Assembly (NCBI RefSeq): GCF_049852125.1
Contig: NZ_CP187532.1
Coordinates: 2,046,001-2,110,000, forward strand
Length of the DNA: 64,000 nt
Source of the DNA: Senimuribacter sp049852125
GTDB lineage: Bacteria; Bacillota; Clostridia; Peptostreptococcales; Anaerovoracaceae
Direction: 5' to 3'
Shown: positions 27,371-35,378 of the stretch, piece after piece
Layout of the letters: each line of letters opens with the position of its first letter
How positions within the stretch are numbered: the stretch's first letter is position 1
The notes under the pieces: generated by a model
Database searches by the model: none
The model's input: the letters and a program-made list of their open reading frames with translations, nothing else
What the model was told of the DNA's origin: nothing
Position numbers and translations under genes: made by a program

Positions 27371-27398
27371 CTAAACATCCGGTTTAGTATTCCTAAAC
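27371..27398. promoter_or_regulatory. Candidate operator of the XRE-cupin/pot operon
   Basis: Three alternating half-sites, CTAAAC (27371), GTTTAG (27382) and CTAAAC (27393), start exactly 11 bp apart, so adjacent pairs form two overlapping inverted repeats with 5-bp centres. The array lies roughly +10 to +37 relative to the promoter at 27415-27442, a typical repressor position. Confidence 0.65.
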
Positions 27399-27414
27399 TC
27401 GGGTTGCAAAAATA

Positions 27415-27442
27415 ATTATACATCTTTTCTGTAGCCTGTCAA
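27415..27442 (-). promoter_or_regulatory. Promoter of the XRE-cupin/pot operon
   Basis: Minus-strand consensus TTGACA (27442-27437), a 16-bp spacer and consensus TATAAT (27420-27415). It drives leftward transcription into the regulator and potABCD. Confidence 0.8.
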
Positions 27443-27462
27443 TAGTAAAAGCAAAAATCTAC

Positions 27463-27490
27463 AAAAAAAGAGACGATCATCTCGTCGTCT
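27463..27490 (-). terminator. Terminator after carD
   Basis: AGACGA/TCGTCT stem followed by T7 on the minus strand, about 25 bases past the carD-like stop codon. Confidence 0.75.
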
Positions 27491-27514
27491 GCTTTCTTCC
27501 TATACCATTTACAG

Positions 27515-28021
27515 TTATTCTTCATTTAACCGGTCCTGAATATACGTCTGCACATCGTCTTTAGATATGTTCAACGCGGCGGCAAATTCTCCAAACAAAA
27601 GATCCTCAGCCCGTTTCATGAACTTCTTATCAATCTGTCCCAAATGACGATTTTGCTTCATCGCATCCATCTTCTTCAGATAGATGGATTTTGTCAGCTT
27701 CAAAAGGTCGAGGCATCTGTGTGTGTCAATCACCGACTGATAATACTTTGTCAGTTGCTGCATACTGCTATTCTTATAAATCTCCGTATGAATTTGCGGT
27801 ATATTGTCGATCAAATCCCTCGCCTCGTCTTCCGAAATGACGGGACGCATAAAAACCTTTTCATTATCCACCGGCGCGTAAATAACGCCGCTTTGGTACA
27901 ACGGTTCCAAAACATAATACAGCTTGTCCTCATCCGCTCCGGCAAACTCCGGCGTAGTAATATCCGACACCTTGCAAACACCAGTATTTCCGTACATAAT
28001 GAGATCATCAATATCAAACAT
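27515..28021 (-). CDS. CarD-family RNA polymerase-binding regulator
   Basis: A 168-residue protein. The first 60 residues form a CarD/TRCF RNA-polymerase-interaction domain (DDLIMYGNTGVCKVSDI; YYVLEPLYQSGVIYAPVDN). The rest is helical and charged, as in the CarD DNA-binding domain (KYYQSVIDTHRCLDLLKLTK). CarD proteins bind the RNA polymerase beta subunit and tune open-complex stability. A good ribosome site (AGGAGG) precedes the start, and it is transcribed alone between its promoter and terminator. Confidence 0.88.
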   Translation of the reverse strand: MFDIDDLIMYGNTGVCKVSDITTPEFAGADEDKLYYVLEPLYQSGVIYAPVDNEKVFMRPVISEDEARDLIDNIPQIHTEIYKNSSMQQLTKYYQSVIDTHRCLDLLKLTKSIYLKKMDAMKQNRHLGQIDKKFMKRAEDLLFGEFAAALNISKDDVQTYIQDRLNEE

Positions 28022-28062
28022 CTGTAAACTTACCCCTCCTTTCTACTTCTGTTCATACTTTT

Positions 28063-28092
28063 ATTATAACACCTTTTGGCAATTTCATGTAA
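28063..28092 (-). promoter_or_regulatory. Probable promoter of the carD-like gene
   Basis: Minus-strand TTACAT (28092-28087), an 18-bp spacer and TATAAT (28068-28063), about 40 bases upstream of the start codon. Confidence 0.5.
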
Positions 28093-28134
28093 GACTTTTT
28101 TGTATACAATCCCAAAAAATTTACGCTATCCCTA

Positions 28135-29073
28135 TCAGAATTGCGCTACTTCCGGATCGGCCTCCTCTGCAGGGGCTACCGCGCTGCAATACAGAACAGG
28201 TCCAACCTCCCCGTAGGTTTCATCTTCTTCCACTTTAACTCTGGCGGTAACGGTAATCCAACTGCCGTGTTCCAACGTTGACGCGCCATCCCATTTGCAA
28301 ACTAAACCTGCAAACTGAATATCCTCTACACAGCAAGTCATAACGTGACGGCCAAAGACAAATTTGTCCTCTGGTAAACCGCCGCCCAACGCGCAGCGTC
28401 CTTTAACCGTCAAAATCTTGCCATCATACTTATCCTGCTCCTCATTGATATCTCGATACCATTCAGCATATGCGTTGTCTGCAATCTCAATAAGCGGCGC
28501 GTTTAAATCAAACGGTAGAGGATCCTGTATGTCGTCCATTTCAACCTCGTCCCTGGCATATTCGTAGAGAATCTGGCTTTTTCGGTTAATTGCGCGAACA
28601 ATCTTATGGAACTCCATCTTATCAAAGCCTCTTTCACAGCGGTTAAACACAACCAACTCCGCGCTTTTCAATTTATCATATACCAGCTGGCGCATATTTT
28701 GATTATATGTCAAAAAGGTAGCCGCGTCAGCAAAGAACATTTCCTGATACGTAACCCATTCATCCGGCATATTTCGGTATATGGTGTCTAAGCTCCACAT
28801 TCCGTTATACTCTATGATCACGCGCTCCACTTTGTGTTTCATCTGCAGTTCCCGCAATCGCTGCACTGTCAGATCCTCCTCATCGTCTACCATCTCAATG
28901 AACACGTTAACGCCAAAGAAGCGGCTTTTGTTATATTCTTCTTCTCCTTCCTCGCACAATAGCAACAAAGTTCTTTCTCCGGCATTGAAATCGTCTCCCT
29001 CCAATGCCTCCTGAATAAAAGTAGTTTTACCGCTTTCCAGAAAACCTGTAAACAGATATACTGGTATTTCCAT
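28135..29073 (-). CDS. CobW-type GTPase fused to a YcgQ/TIGR03943-like C-terminal domain
   Basis: A 312-residue protein. Residues 1-180 form a CobW/G3E GTPase with P-loop GFLESGKTT (about 9-17), a VIIEYNGMW block and VVFNRCER at the guanine-specificity position (NKxD is altered). The GCxCC metal-binding motif seen in its neighbour is absent. Residues about 215-300 (GKILTVKGRC; FGRHVMTCCVEDIQFAGLV; GSWITVTARV) resemble the C-terminal domain of YcgQ/TIGR03943 proteins, which are zinc-regulated partners of YcgR permeases. ATG 29073 follows GGGAGGA; an upstream ATG would overlap the neighbour. It is 13 bp after the His-rich CobW gene. Confidence 0.78.
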   Translation of the reverse strand: MEIPVYLFTGFLESGKTTFIQEALEGDDFNAGERTLLLLCEEGEEEYNKSRFFGVNVFIEMVDDEEDLTVQRLRELQMKHKVERVIIEYNGMWSLDTIYRNMPDEWVTYQEMFFADAATFLTYNQNMRQLVYDKLKSAELVVFNRCERGFDKMEFHKIVRAINRKSQILYEYARDEVEMDDIQDPLPFDLNAPLIEIADNAYAEWYRDINEEQDKYDGKILTVKGRCALGGGLPEDKFVFGRHVMTCCVEDIQFAGLVCKWDGASTLEHGSWITVTARVKVEEDETYGEVGPVLYCSAVAPAEEADPEVAQF

Positions 29074-29086
29074 AGCTTCCTCCCAA

Positions 29087-30187
29087 TTACAGACCAAATA
29101 ACTCTCTGATGTTTTCCTCATCGATTCCGGCGCCGATCACGCACAGCATACCTGTCACAGCGGCGCTTCCCGTTCTCACATCCGGTTCTCCCGGTACGTA
29201 ATCAAAGTGTATCCACTGTCCATCCTCGCTCTCTACGATACCCTTCGCCCGCAGAACCTGACCATATTCTCCAATATTTGATAGAGCCGCCAACGCATCC
29301 CGGATCTGTTCCATAGTAAATTTATGCGTAGTTTCCATGCCCACGCTCTGGAACACCTCGTCAGCATGATGATGGTGATGGTGATGCTCATGATCATGAT
29401 CGTGATGGTGATCATGGTCGTGATCATGACAGCCACAATCGCAATGTTCATCATGATCATGGTGATGATGCTCATGGTCATGATGGTCGTGATCATGGCG
29501 ACCACAATCGCAATGTTCATCATGATCATGATGATGATGCTCATGGTCACAAACTTCTTCTCCCAAATGCTTCAACTGCGCGGCGAGCGTATTCTTCTGC
29601 TCCATGGTTTCAAGAATCTGCGCCCCTGTAATTTCCTCCCATGGCGTAGTTACAATAGACGCATCGTGATTATATTCTCTCATCAGGGCTACCGCCGCAT
29701 CCAGCTTTGCCTGAGAAAGACCGGCAGTATGGCTCAATATGATGGAGCTGGCATGTTCTATTTGATTATTGAAAAACTCTCCAAAGTTTTTCATGTACAT
29801 CTTGGCTTTCTTCGCGTCTACCACAGTAGTAAATCCGTTTAAACAGATTCTGTCATCATGAAGATTCTCTACGGCAAATATTACATCGCTCAGTTTCCCT
29901 ACGCCAGAAGGCTCGATCAAAATTCTATCCGGAGCAAACTCATCCAAAACCTGCTTCAAAGCACGTCCAAAATCTCCTACCAGAGAACAACAAATACATC
30001 CTGAGTTCATCTCGTTGATCTGTACGCCTGCATCCTTCAGAAATCCTCCGTCAATACCAATCTCTCCAAACTCATTTTCGATCAGTACAATTTTCTCGCC
30101 TTTATAAGCTTCCTCAATGAGCTTTTTAATTAAAGTCGTCTTTCCCGCTCCTAAAAAACCAGAAAAAATATCCACCTTTGTCATCAT
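29087..30187 (-). CDS. CobW/COG0523 GTPase with histidine-rich metal-binding linker
   Basis: A 366-residue metallochaperone-type GTPase with P-loop SGFLGAGKTT (about 9-18), the family metal site GCICCS (63-68), and a CobW C-terminal domain (about 285-366). Residues 214-274 form an extreme His/Asp/Cys linker with two near-identical 23-residue units of DHEHHHHDHDEHCDCG type. Such linkers bind zinc or nickel. COG0523 proteins deliver zinc, cobalt or iron to client enzymes under limitation. It is cotranscribed with the CobW/YcgQ-like fusion. A dispersed repeat supplies a TATAAT-like element upstream. Confidence 0.9.
   Translation of the reverse strand: MMTKVDIFSGFLGAGKTTLIKKLIEEAYKGEKIVLIENEFGEIGIDGGFLKDAGVQINEMNSGCICCSLVGDFGRALKQVLDEFAPDRILIEPSGVGKLSDVIFAVENLHDDRICLNGFTTVVDAKKAKMYMKNFGEFFNNQIEHASSIILSHTAGLSQAKLDAAVALMREYNHDASIVTTPWEEITGAQILETMEQKNTLAAQLKHLGEEVCDHEHHHHDHDEHCDCGRHDHDHHDHEHHHHDHDEHCDCGCHDHDHDHHHDHDHEHHHHHHHADEVFQSVGMETTHKFTMEQIRDALAALSNIGEYGQVLRAKGIVESEDGQWIHFDYVPGEPDVRTGSAAVTGMLCVIGAGIDEENIRELFGL
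29366..29548 (-). repeat. Coding tandem repeat for the His-rich linker
   Basis: Two near-identical 69-bp units (23 codons each) plus a degenerate His/Asp tail inside the CobW gene. The DNA is dominated by CAT/GAT alternation (ATGATCATG patterns), which is prone to slippage and length change. It is coding, not a CRISPR array. Confidence 0.85.
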
Positions 30188-30231
30188 TTATCATCTCTTT
30201 CCATTAAAAATTTCTATCGTTATGTTATAAT

Positions 30232-30455
30232 ATTATACCATGACGATTCCTCTGAATATAGAATCGCAAGTCATGATTCAATGAACGCTTCCTCGCGGCA
30301 ACGCCGTTTCAATCGTTCGCGTTCATTATACCATAAGCGCTAACCTCTGTCTTCGCCTCCCGGCTCGCCACTCGCTAAGCGCTCTGGGTATCTGTTACAC
30401 ATCGGCTCTGTCTTCGCTTTCAGCTTGTCAGTCGCCGTGTGTAGACATTATACCA
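30232..30455 (-). repeat. Composite intergenic repeat: copy 2 of the 95-bp element plus two related hairpin modules
   Basis: Fills most of the 344-base gap before the CobW operon. On the minus strand the sequence TGGTATAAT occurs three times (ending at 30447, 30325 and 30232). Three hairpin modules lie between: 30396-30443 (TACACA/TGTGTA ends), 30334-30383 (AAGCGCT ends) and 30241-30327 (the 95-bp element also at 13968). The first two share CTCTGTCTTCGC cores. No gene is visible. The last TATAAT could be the -10 of the CobW operon. Confidence 0.75.
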
Positions 30456-30531
30456 CAATTTGGCGTCTTTCTCACGTATTTTGGCTAAAAAAGCAAAAAG
30501 GAATTTAGCGTTCACTAAATTCCCGTTCTCT

Positions 30532-30834
30532 TTAATAGTATGCGCTTACCTTTTGTCTGACGATATCCATGACCTGTTCCTGTCCGGCAACTGCCTCCCA
30601 ATCCTGGGCCAGATTCACCTTGATCACACGATACAGCCAATCTGCATAGTATTCCATGGCTTTGTCAAGATCCATTCCCCGGCTCTGCAGCTGCTGTACA
30701 TCGCTCTCAGCAAATTCAATCGTCACTTTACAACGCTGCCGCTCTTTTCCGTCAAGTCCGTCTGGAAAGTCCAAAACTGCCACATCCACACTGTTATGAA
30801 ATGGTACGTCCGGTTTTAATTTAATTTTTTTCAT
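30532..30834 (-). CDS. Conserved-looking small protein of unknown function (100 residues)
   Basis: A 100-residue acidic/basic mixed protein without membrane segments or signal peptide. It begins MKKIKLKPDVPFHNS and includes CKVTIEFAESDVQQLQSRGM, then YYADWLYRVIKVNLAQDW. I do not recognise a family. ATG 30834 was chosen because GGGAG lies 9 bases upstream; an ATG at 30843 has no spacing from that site. It follows the FAD-Rieske oxidoreductase gene by 21 bp, so both are probably cotranscribed. Confidence 0.65.
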   Translation of the reverse strand: MKKIKLKPDVPFHNSVDVAVLDFPDGLDGKERQRCKVTIEFAESDVQQLQSRGMDLDKAMEYYADWLYRVIKVNLAQDWEAVAGQEQVMDIVRQKVSAYY

Positions 30835-30855
30835 TCTTATCATCTCCCTGTTATT

Positions 30856-32184
30856 TTAAATCGGCTTCTGCGCCGGATCATTGATCACATTCCCGTCCTT
30901 TTCAAATCGAGAGCCGTGACAAGGGCAGTCCCAGCTATGCTCCTGTTGATTCCACTTTAAGGCGCAGCCCATATGTGTACAACGAGGCGTCGTAGGCGTC
31001 AACAAATTCTTCGTAGCTTCCACCCCGTTAAGAAAGAGCTGACCCTTCAGGATGCTGCGATTCGGTCTGAATATCTTTGTCAGCTCTGTATCCATCTGAT
31101 CTGTAAGAATCAAAGCTGCTGTCATAGAACCGGTCATCCCCCACTTATTGTAACCGCTGGCGACAAAAACGCCTGGAAGGTGGGCGGCGTATGGTCCTAT
31201 ATACGGCACATGATCCAGGCTCATGCAATCCTGGGTAGCCCAAGCCGCTTCAACACGGCTGGCAGGAAATAATTTACCCGCCTGTGCCTTCAAGGCTTCA
31301 TAGCCATCGTTTTTCTTACCAGTCCGTCCTCCATACCCGCCAAGTATCAGGTAATCCTGCCAACTGCGAAAGGAAAGACTTCCTTGCGCCGTTCCAATAT
31401 ACATACCTGTCAGCGGCGGCAAGCCTGTTCCCCGCAAGGCCAGTACGTAAGATCTTTGCTGATATAATTTCAAAAAGTACAATCCCCAGGGATCAACGAA
31501 CGGAAAATGTGTCGCGACTAAAATCCTCTTAGCCCGTACCAGACAGCGCTGCCCGCTGCTGTTATCAACCTGCGCAATCCAAACGTCTCCATCCCTCTGC
31601 AAATCCTTCACCGCACTATTTTCATGAATATGCAATTCACTGGCTACAGCTGATAAAAACTTCAGCGGATGAAAGCTGGCTTGATCAAAGGTTTTCACCA
31701 TACCGCTGATCTGCAGCGGTATCTCTGCTCTCTCTGTGTAGACAGCCTTCCCGCCCAGCATACAGATCGCGTCCGCTTCTTCAACAAGCTGCTTCTTTTC
31801 TTTGTTGTTTACGCTGTAAACACAGTTCTCCTGTATTTTAAAGTCACAAGAGATGTCATCCTTTTCTATAATTCTTTGAAAAGCATCCAGCGCCTGCGTT
31901 CCGGCTGCCAAATATGCAGCGGCGCCTTCCCGGCCGATACTTCTCAACAGCTTGCTGTAGAGAAACCCATGCTGCCAGGTAATCTTCGCGGTAGTGTTCC
32001 CGGTCACGCCGCTGGCAATTCGATTCTTTTCCAGAATCAAATAATCTTCCCCCTTCTGCTGCAAAAAATAGCCGCACAGCAAGCCTGTCATTCCTCCTCC
32101 AACGACAAGAGTATCCGTGGCACAATCCTCTTTGATCTCTGGAAAGGCTGACAGTCGCACATTCTTTTCCCAAATTGACCCCAT
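30856..32184 (-). CDS. FAD-dependent oxidoreductase with C-terminal Rieske [2Fe-2S] domain
   Basis: A 442-residue fusion. Residues about 20-370 are a DAO/glycine-oxidase-type FAD domain (TDTLVVGGGMTGLLCGYFLQ; GVTGNTTAKITWQHG). Residues about 375-442 carry a Rieske cluster site, PRCTHMGCALKW ending in CPCHGSRFEKDG, with the two Cys-His pairs. Such proteins appear in Bacillota as putative oxidoreductases with unknown electron acceptors. ATG 32184 follows GAAGGAGGG. It ends QKPI just after the Rieske site, so the usual Rieske C-terminal strand may be slightly short. Neighbours are the 100-residue protein and a membrane protein. Confidence 0.88.
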   Translation of the reverse strand: MGSIWEKNVRLSAFPEIKEDCATDTLVVGGGMTGLLCGYFLQQKGEDYLILEKNRIASGVTGNTTAKITWQHGFLYSKLLRSIGREGAAAYLAAGTQALDAFQRIIEKDDISCDFKIQENCVYSVNNKEKKQLVEEADAICMLGGKAVYTERAEIPLQISGMVKTFDQASFHPLKFLSAVASELHIHENSAVKDLQRDGDVWIAQVDNSSGQRCLVRAKRILVATHFPFVDPWGLYFLKLYQQRSYVLALRGTGLPPLTGMYIGTAQGSLSFRSWQDYLILGGYGGRTGKKNDGYEALKAQAGKLFPASRVEAAWATQDCMSLDHVPYIGPYAAHLPGVFVASGYNKWGMTGSMTAALILTDQMDTELTKIFRPNRSILKGQLFLNGVEATKNLLTPTTPRCTHMGCALKWNQQEHSWDCPCHGSRFEKDGNVINDPAQKPI

Positions 32185-32238
32185 TGCGAAAACCCTCCTT
32201 CTGACAGTTATCATGCCCATCAGAACGGAAAATACCCC

Positions 32239-33084
32239 TTAAAGATCCTCTCTTTGCTCCTCCTGCGTGAGAAAATCGTTTTCTTCTTTTTTCAACTCCG
32301 GTATAAGATTGCCGGCAATCTTATTCTTTCCGCGGCTTTTAACATAGAAATAGCCAAATACAGAAAAGCATGCCGCTCCGATAAAGTTGACAAATAGGTC
32401 CTTCATCGTATCAATCAGTCCAATATCCAAATAGCCGTCTACGCCTAAATCCCTGCCGTTGACAATGACCCTTTCAATTCCATCGATCGTCACTCGTGCA
32501 TTTCTTCCCTGAGGGTTCAGCAGCACCGAATGAATCTCATGAATTACAGTGTCCTTTTGCATATCCATCGAGAATACCTGGTCCATCGCAAATTCAAAGA
32601 ATTCCCAAAGCACGCCGATCGTCATAGAGAAGCAGAACGCCGTCATAGCCAGATACACCGGAGAAAGCTGAAAGGTCTGCCGCTTACTTCGATTAAGCAA
32701 ATCCACCAGAGAAAACCCCACAGCTGCCGCTAAAAAACCTGTAACAGTGTGCAGCATGGTATCCCATAAGGGCACTCTCACATAAAACGCTCTAATTTCA
32801 CCTAATATTTCTGCGGCAAAAATAAAGACTAAGATGATAATTTCCAGAGTTTTTGGTAATTCTACTCGTAATTCCAACTGAACAAAGCTGGGCAAAAGCA
32901 TCAACAGCAGCGTCAAAGCACAAAGCAGTACGTTTTCATAATTATGATTTAACGCCTGCAGCACCATGACCAGCACAACCAGAGCGCGTAAAACAGAAAA
33001 TACGATAAAAGAGCTTCGGTGCTCCCGCATCTCCCGCTTCATGGCACGCCGCATGATTTGATACTGGTGATATAGTCTGGACAC
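32239..33084 (-). CDS. Multi-pass membrane protein, DUF2238/YjdF-like
   Basis: A 281-residue protein with about seven hydrophobic segments. PLWDTMLHTVTGFLAAAVGF, IGVLWEFFEFAMDQVF and IGLIDTMKDLFVNFIGA resemble the paired D-x-x-x-H / W-E-x-x-E / D-x-x-D-x-x-x-N pattern of YjdF/DUF2238-like proteins. The function is unknown. A GTG start at 33084 is preferred because GGGGAG lies 9 bases before it; an ATG at 33180 has no ribosome site. The C-terminal 25 residues are charged and cytoplasmic. It is in line with the FAD-Rieske gene, 54 bp away. Confidence 0.7.
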   Translation of the reverse strand: MSRLYHQYQIMRRAMKREMREHRSSFIVFSVLRALVVLVMVLQALNHNYENVLLCALTLLLMLLPSFVQLELRVELPKTLEIIILVFIFAAEILGEIRAFYVRVPLWDTMLHTVTGFLAAAVGFSLVDLLNRSKRQTFQLSPVYLAMTAFCFSMTIGVLWEFFEFAMDQVFSMDMQKDTVIHEIHSVLLNPQGRNARVTIDGIERVIVNGRDLGVDGYLDIGLIDTMKDLFVNFIGAACFSVFGYFYVKSRGKNKIAGNLIPELKKEENDFLTQEEQREDL

Positions 33085-33182
33085 GATACGTTCTCCCCTT
33101 TCCTGCAAATAGAATTTCTCTTTTTCAAATACAATATACCAATTTTGCGCGAAACGGTCAATCCCGCTGAAACTATCCAAAC

Positions 33183-33229
33183 AAAAAAGCTCGCCGGTCC
33201 TGCTGTCAGACCCTAAGCGAGCTTTTTTT
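33183..33229. terminator. Bidirectional terminator after the pantothenate operon
   Basis: GCTCGC/GCGAGC stem with an inner GGTC/GACC pairing, flanked by A6 and T7, just after the panD stop. Confidence 0.85.
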
Positions 33230-33248
33230 CATTATGTAAAAATAGGTC

Positions 33249-33638
33249 TTACATATCTTCCAAACGACCGTGCTTCTCATATCTGGTCACACGGCTGATA
33301 TGATTATCATCGTCCACAAAGACAACCCTCGGCGGATTCTTTTCAACCTCCTCTGGCGTCACTTGAGCATAACACATGATAATGATCTTATCGCCCTTCT
33401 GTACGCACCGAGCCGCCGCGCCGTTGAGACAGATCATTCCACTTCCCGGTTCTCCTGCAATTGTATATGTTTCAAACCGTTCACCATTGTTAATGTCCAC
33501 AATCTGAACCTTCTCGTATTCCAGAATGCCCGAGGCTTCCAGCAAATCGCTGTCTACCGTAATACTGCCCACATAGTCCAGCTCCGCCTGCACTACCGTA
33601 GCCCGGTGAATTTTTCCCTTCAACATGTTCAAATACAT
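33249..33638 (-). CDS. panD: Aspartate 1-decarboxylase (pyruvoyl type)
   Basis: A 129-residue pro-enzyme that makes beta-alanine from aspartate. It starts MYLNMLKGKIHRATVVQAEL, and the self-cleavage site Gly-Ser is in LDYVGSITVD (about residues 24-25), yielding the pyruvoyl group. The length matches the family. It is the last gene of panBCD and is followed by a strong terminator. Confidence 0.96.
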   Translation of the reverse strand: MYLNMLKGKIHRATVVQAELDYVGSITVDSDLLEASGILEYEKVQIVDINNGERFETYTIAGEPGSGMICLNGAAARCVQKGDKIIIMCYAQVTPEEVEKNPPRVVFVDDDNHISRVTRYEKHGRLEDM

Positions 33639-33671
33639 AAATTAACTCCTTCCAAAACACGATAATAACGT

Positions 33672-34517
33672 TTACCCCTCATAGATAAAGTTATCGATCA
33701 GTCTGGTCTTTCCTACGTACACAGCCATAGCCACTAAAACTGGCGGTTTCATCTCCGAGATCGGAGAAACACTGACGGCATCCACTGCTTTAACATAATC
33801 AATCTTTGCCAGCGGTTCTGCCTCAATATGCTTTTTCATAGCCGCCACGATGGCGTCAGCGGATTTCTCACCGCTTTCCGCCATGTTTTCACCTAACTTC
33901 ACAGCCTGACTCAATACCAGCGCCGCCTGACGTTCCTCCGCGGACAAATATGTATTGCGTGAGCTCTTTGCCAGTCCATCGGCCTCCCGAACAATCGGAC
34001 AGCCTACAATTTCAATATCAAAGTTCAGATCCCGCACCATACGCCGGATTACCGCCAGCTGCTGCGCGTCCTTCTGCCCAAAATAAGCGCGGTCCGGCTT
34101 CACAATATTAAACAGCTTTGAAACCACTGTGCAGACACCTCGAAAATGAATCGGCCGGGACATACCGCAAAGGTCCTCAGACGGGCCAGTCATATTGACA
34201 AAAGTAGTCGCGTCAGACGCGTACATCTCCGATGGTTCCGGATTAAAAATCAATGTCGCTCCAGCGTTTTCACACAGCGCCGCGTCCCTGTCCAAATCTC
34301 TGGGATAGCTTTCCAAATCCTCACCCGGTCCAAACTGCGTCGGATTGACAAAGTCGCTGACTACCACTCTGTCATTGTTCTGTACCGCTCGTCTGATTAA
34401 GCTTTCATGTCCCTCGTGAAGAAATCCCATGGTGGGTACCAGACCCACGGAGAGACCCTCCTGTCTCCATTCTCGTACCTGCGCTCTCACTTCCTCAATG
34501 GTTTTAACTACTTTCAT
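33672..34517 (-). CDS. panC: Pantoate-beta-alanine ligase (pantothenate synthetase)
   Basis: A 281-residue ATP-dependent ligase joining pantoate to beta-alanine. VPTMGFLHEGHESLIRRA holds the HIGH-like motif. VVSDFVNPTQFGPGEDLESY, RPIHFRGVCTVVSKLFNIV and YFGQKDAQQLAVIRRM are diagnostic. It lies between panB (33 bp) and panD (33 bp) in one operon. Confidence 0.97.
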   Translation of the reverse strand: MKVVKTIEEVRAQVREWRQEGLSVGLVPTMGFLHEGHESLIRRAVQNNDRVVVSDFVNPTQFGPGEDLESYPRDLDRDAALCENAGATLIFNPEPSEMYASDATTFVNMTGPSEDLCGMSRPIHFRGVCTVVSKLFNIVKPDRAYFGQKDAQQLAVIRRMVRDLNFDIEIVGCPIVREADGLAKSSRNTYLSAEERQAALVLSQAVKLGENMAESGEKSADAIVAAMKKHIEAEPLAKIDYVKAVDAVSVSPISEMKPPVLVAMAVYVGKTRLIDNFIYEG

Positions 34518-34550
34518 GAAACAAAACCTCCAAAAAAACCTGTTTCTCTC

Positions 34551-35378
34551 TTAGTATAATTTATTCAGCACGTCATCTGATATCTTAAACGTATGCTCCT
34601 CAGCCGGAAAAGCTCCTGCTTTGACTTCATCGATATATGCGCCGAAGCCTGCCCGCATCACAGCGCCAACGTCCGCAAAATGTTTGACAAATTTCGGTTT
34701 AAAATCAGAGAACAATGCCAACATATCCTGATAAACCAGTACCTGTCCGTCACATCCTGCGCCCGCTCCAATGCCGATCGTAGGAATTGAAATCGTATTG
34801 GAAATCAATGTCGCCAGCTTCGCGGGAACGCATTCCAAAACTACCGCGCAGGCGCCGGCAGCTTCCACTGCCTTCGCTTCTTCCAGAATCCTCTTTGCCG
34901 CTTCTTCGTCCTTACCCTGTACCTTAAATCCGCCAAAAGCATTCACCGACTGTGGCGTAAGGCCAATATGGGCAACAACCGGGATCTGCGCGTCAACAAT
35001 CGCTTTGATCTGCGGACATACGGCAGCGCCGCCTTCCAGCTTTACCGCGTTGGCACGTCCTTCCTTCATCAGGCGGCCTGCGTTAACTACCGCGTCATAC
35101 ACAGAAGTCTGATAACTCATGAACGGCATATCCGCCACGATAAAGGCGTTCTTCGCGCCTCTGGAAACTGCCGCTGTATGATGAATCATATCCTCCATCG
35201 TTACAGAAAGCGTATCTTCATAACCCAGCATCGTCATTCCCAGGGAATCCCCGATAAGAATGCTGTTAATACCACATTCGTCCATCAGCTTAGCGGTAGA
35301 ATAATCGTATGCGGTGAGCATTGTGATCTTATCTCCGTCTAATTTCTGCTTTTTCAAAGTAGCCACTGTGTTCTTCAT
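34551..35378 (-). CDS. panB: 3-methyl-2-oxobutanoate hydroxymethyltransferase
   Basis: A 275-residue enzyme that makes ketopantoate using methylene-tetrahydrofolate. TAYDYSTAKLMDECGINSIL, IGDSLGMTMLGYEDTL (metal-binding Asp), AHIGLTPQSVNAFGG and IPTIGIGAGAGCDGQ are typical. It overlaps the upstream DUF2520 gene by 4 bp (ATGA), which indicates translational coupling. Confidence 0.97.
   Translation of the reverse strand: MKNTVATLKKQKLDGDKITMLTAYDYSTAKLMDECGINSILIGDSLGMTMLGYEDTLSVTMEDMIHHTAAVSRGAKNAFIVADMPFMSYQTSVYDAVVNAGRLMKEGRANAVKLEGGAAVCPQIKAIVDAQIPVVAHIGLTPQSVNAFGGFKVQGKDEEAAKRILEEAKAVEAAGACAVVLECVPAKLATLISNTISIPTIGIGAGAGCDGQVLVYQDMLALFSDFKPKFVKHFADVGAVMRAGFGAYIDEVKAGAFPAEEHTFKISDDVLNKLY

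Noticed and set aside
29366..29548. CRISPR-like tandem repeats
   Set aside because: The repeats are in frame within a CobW gene and encode a His-rich linker; no spacers exist.
33085..33180. Extended N-terminus of the DUF2238-like membrane protein from ATG 33180
   Set aside because: The extra 32 residues have no ribosome site, whereas the GTG at 33084 has GGGGAG at a good distance.
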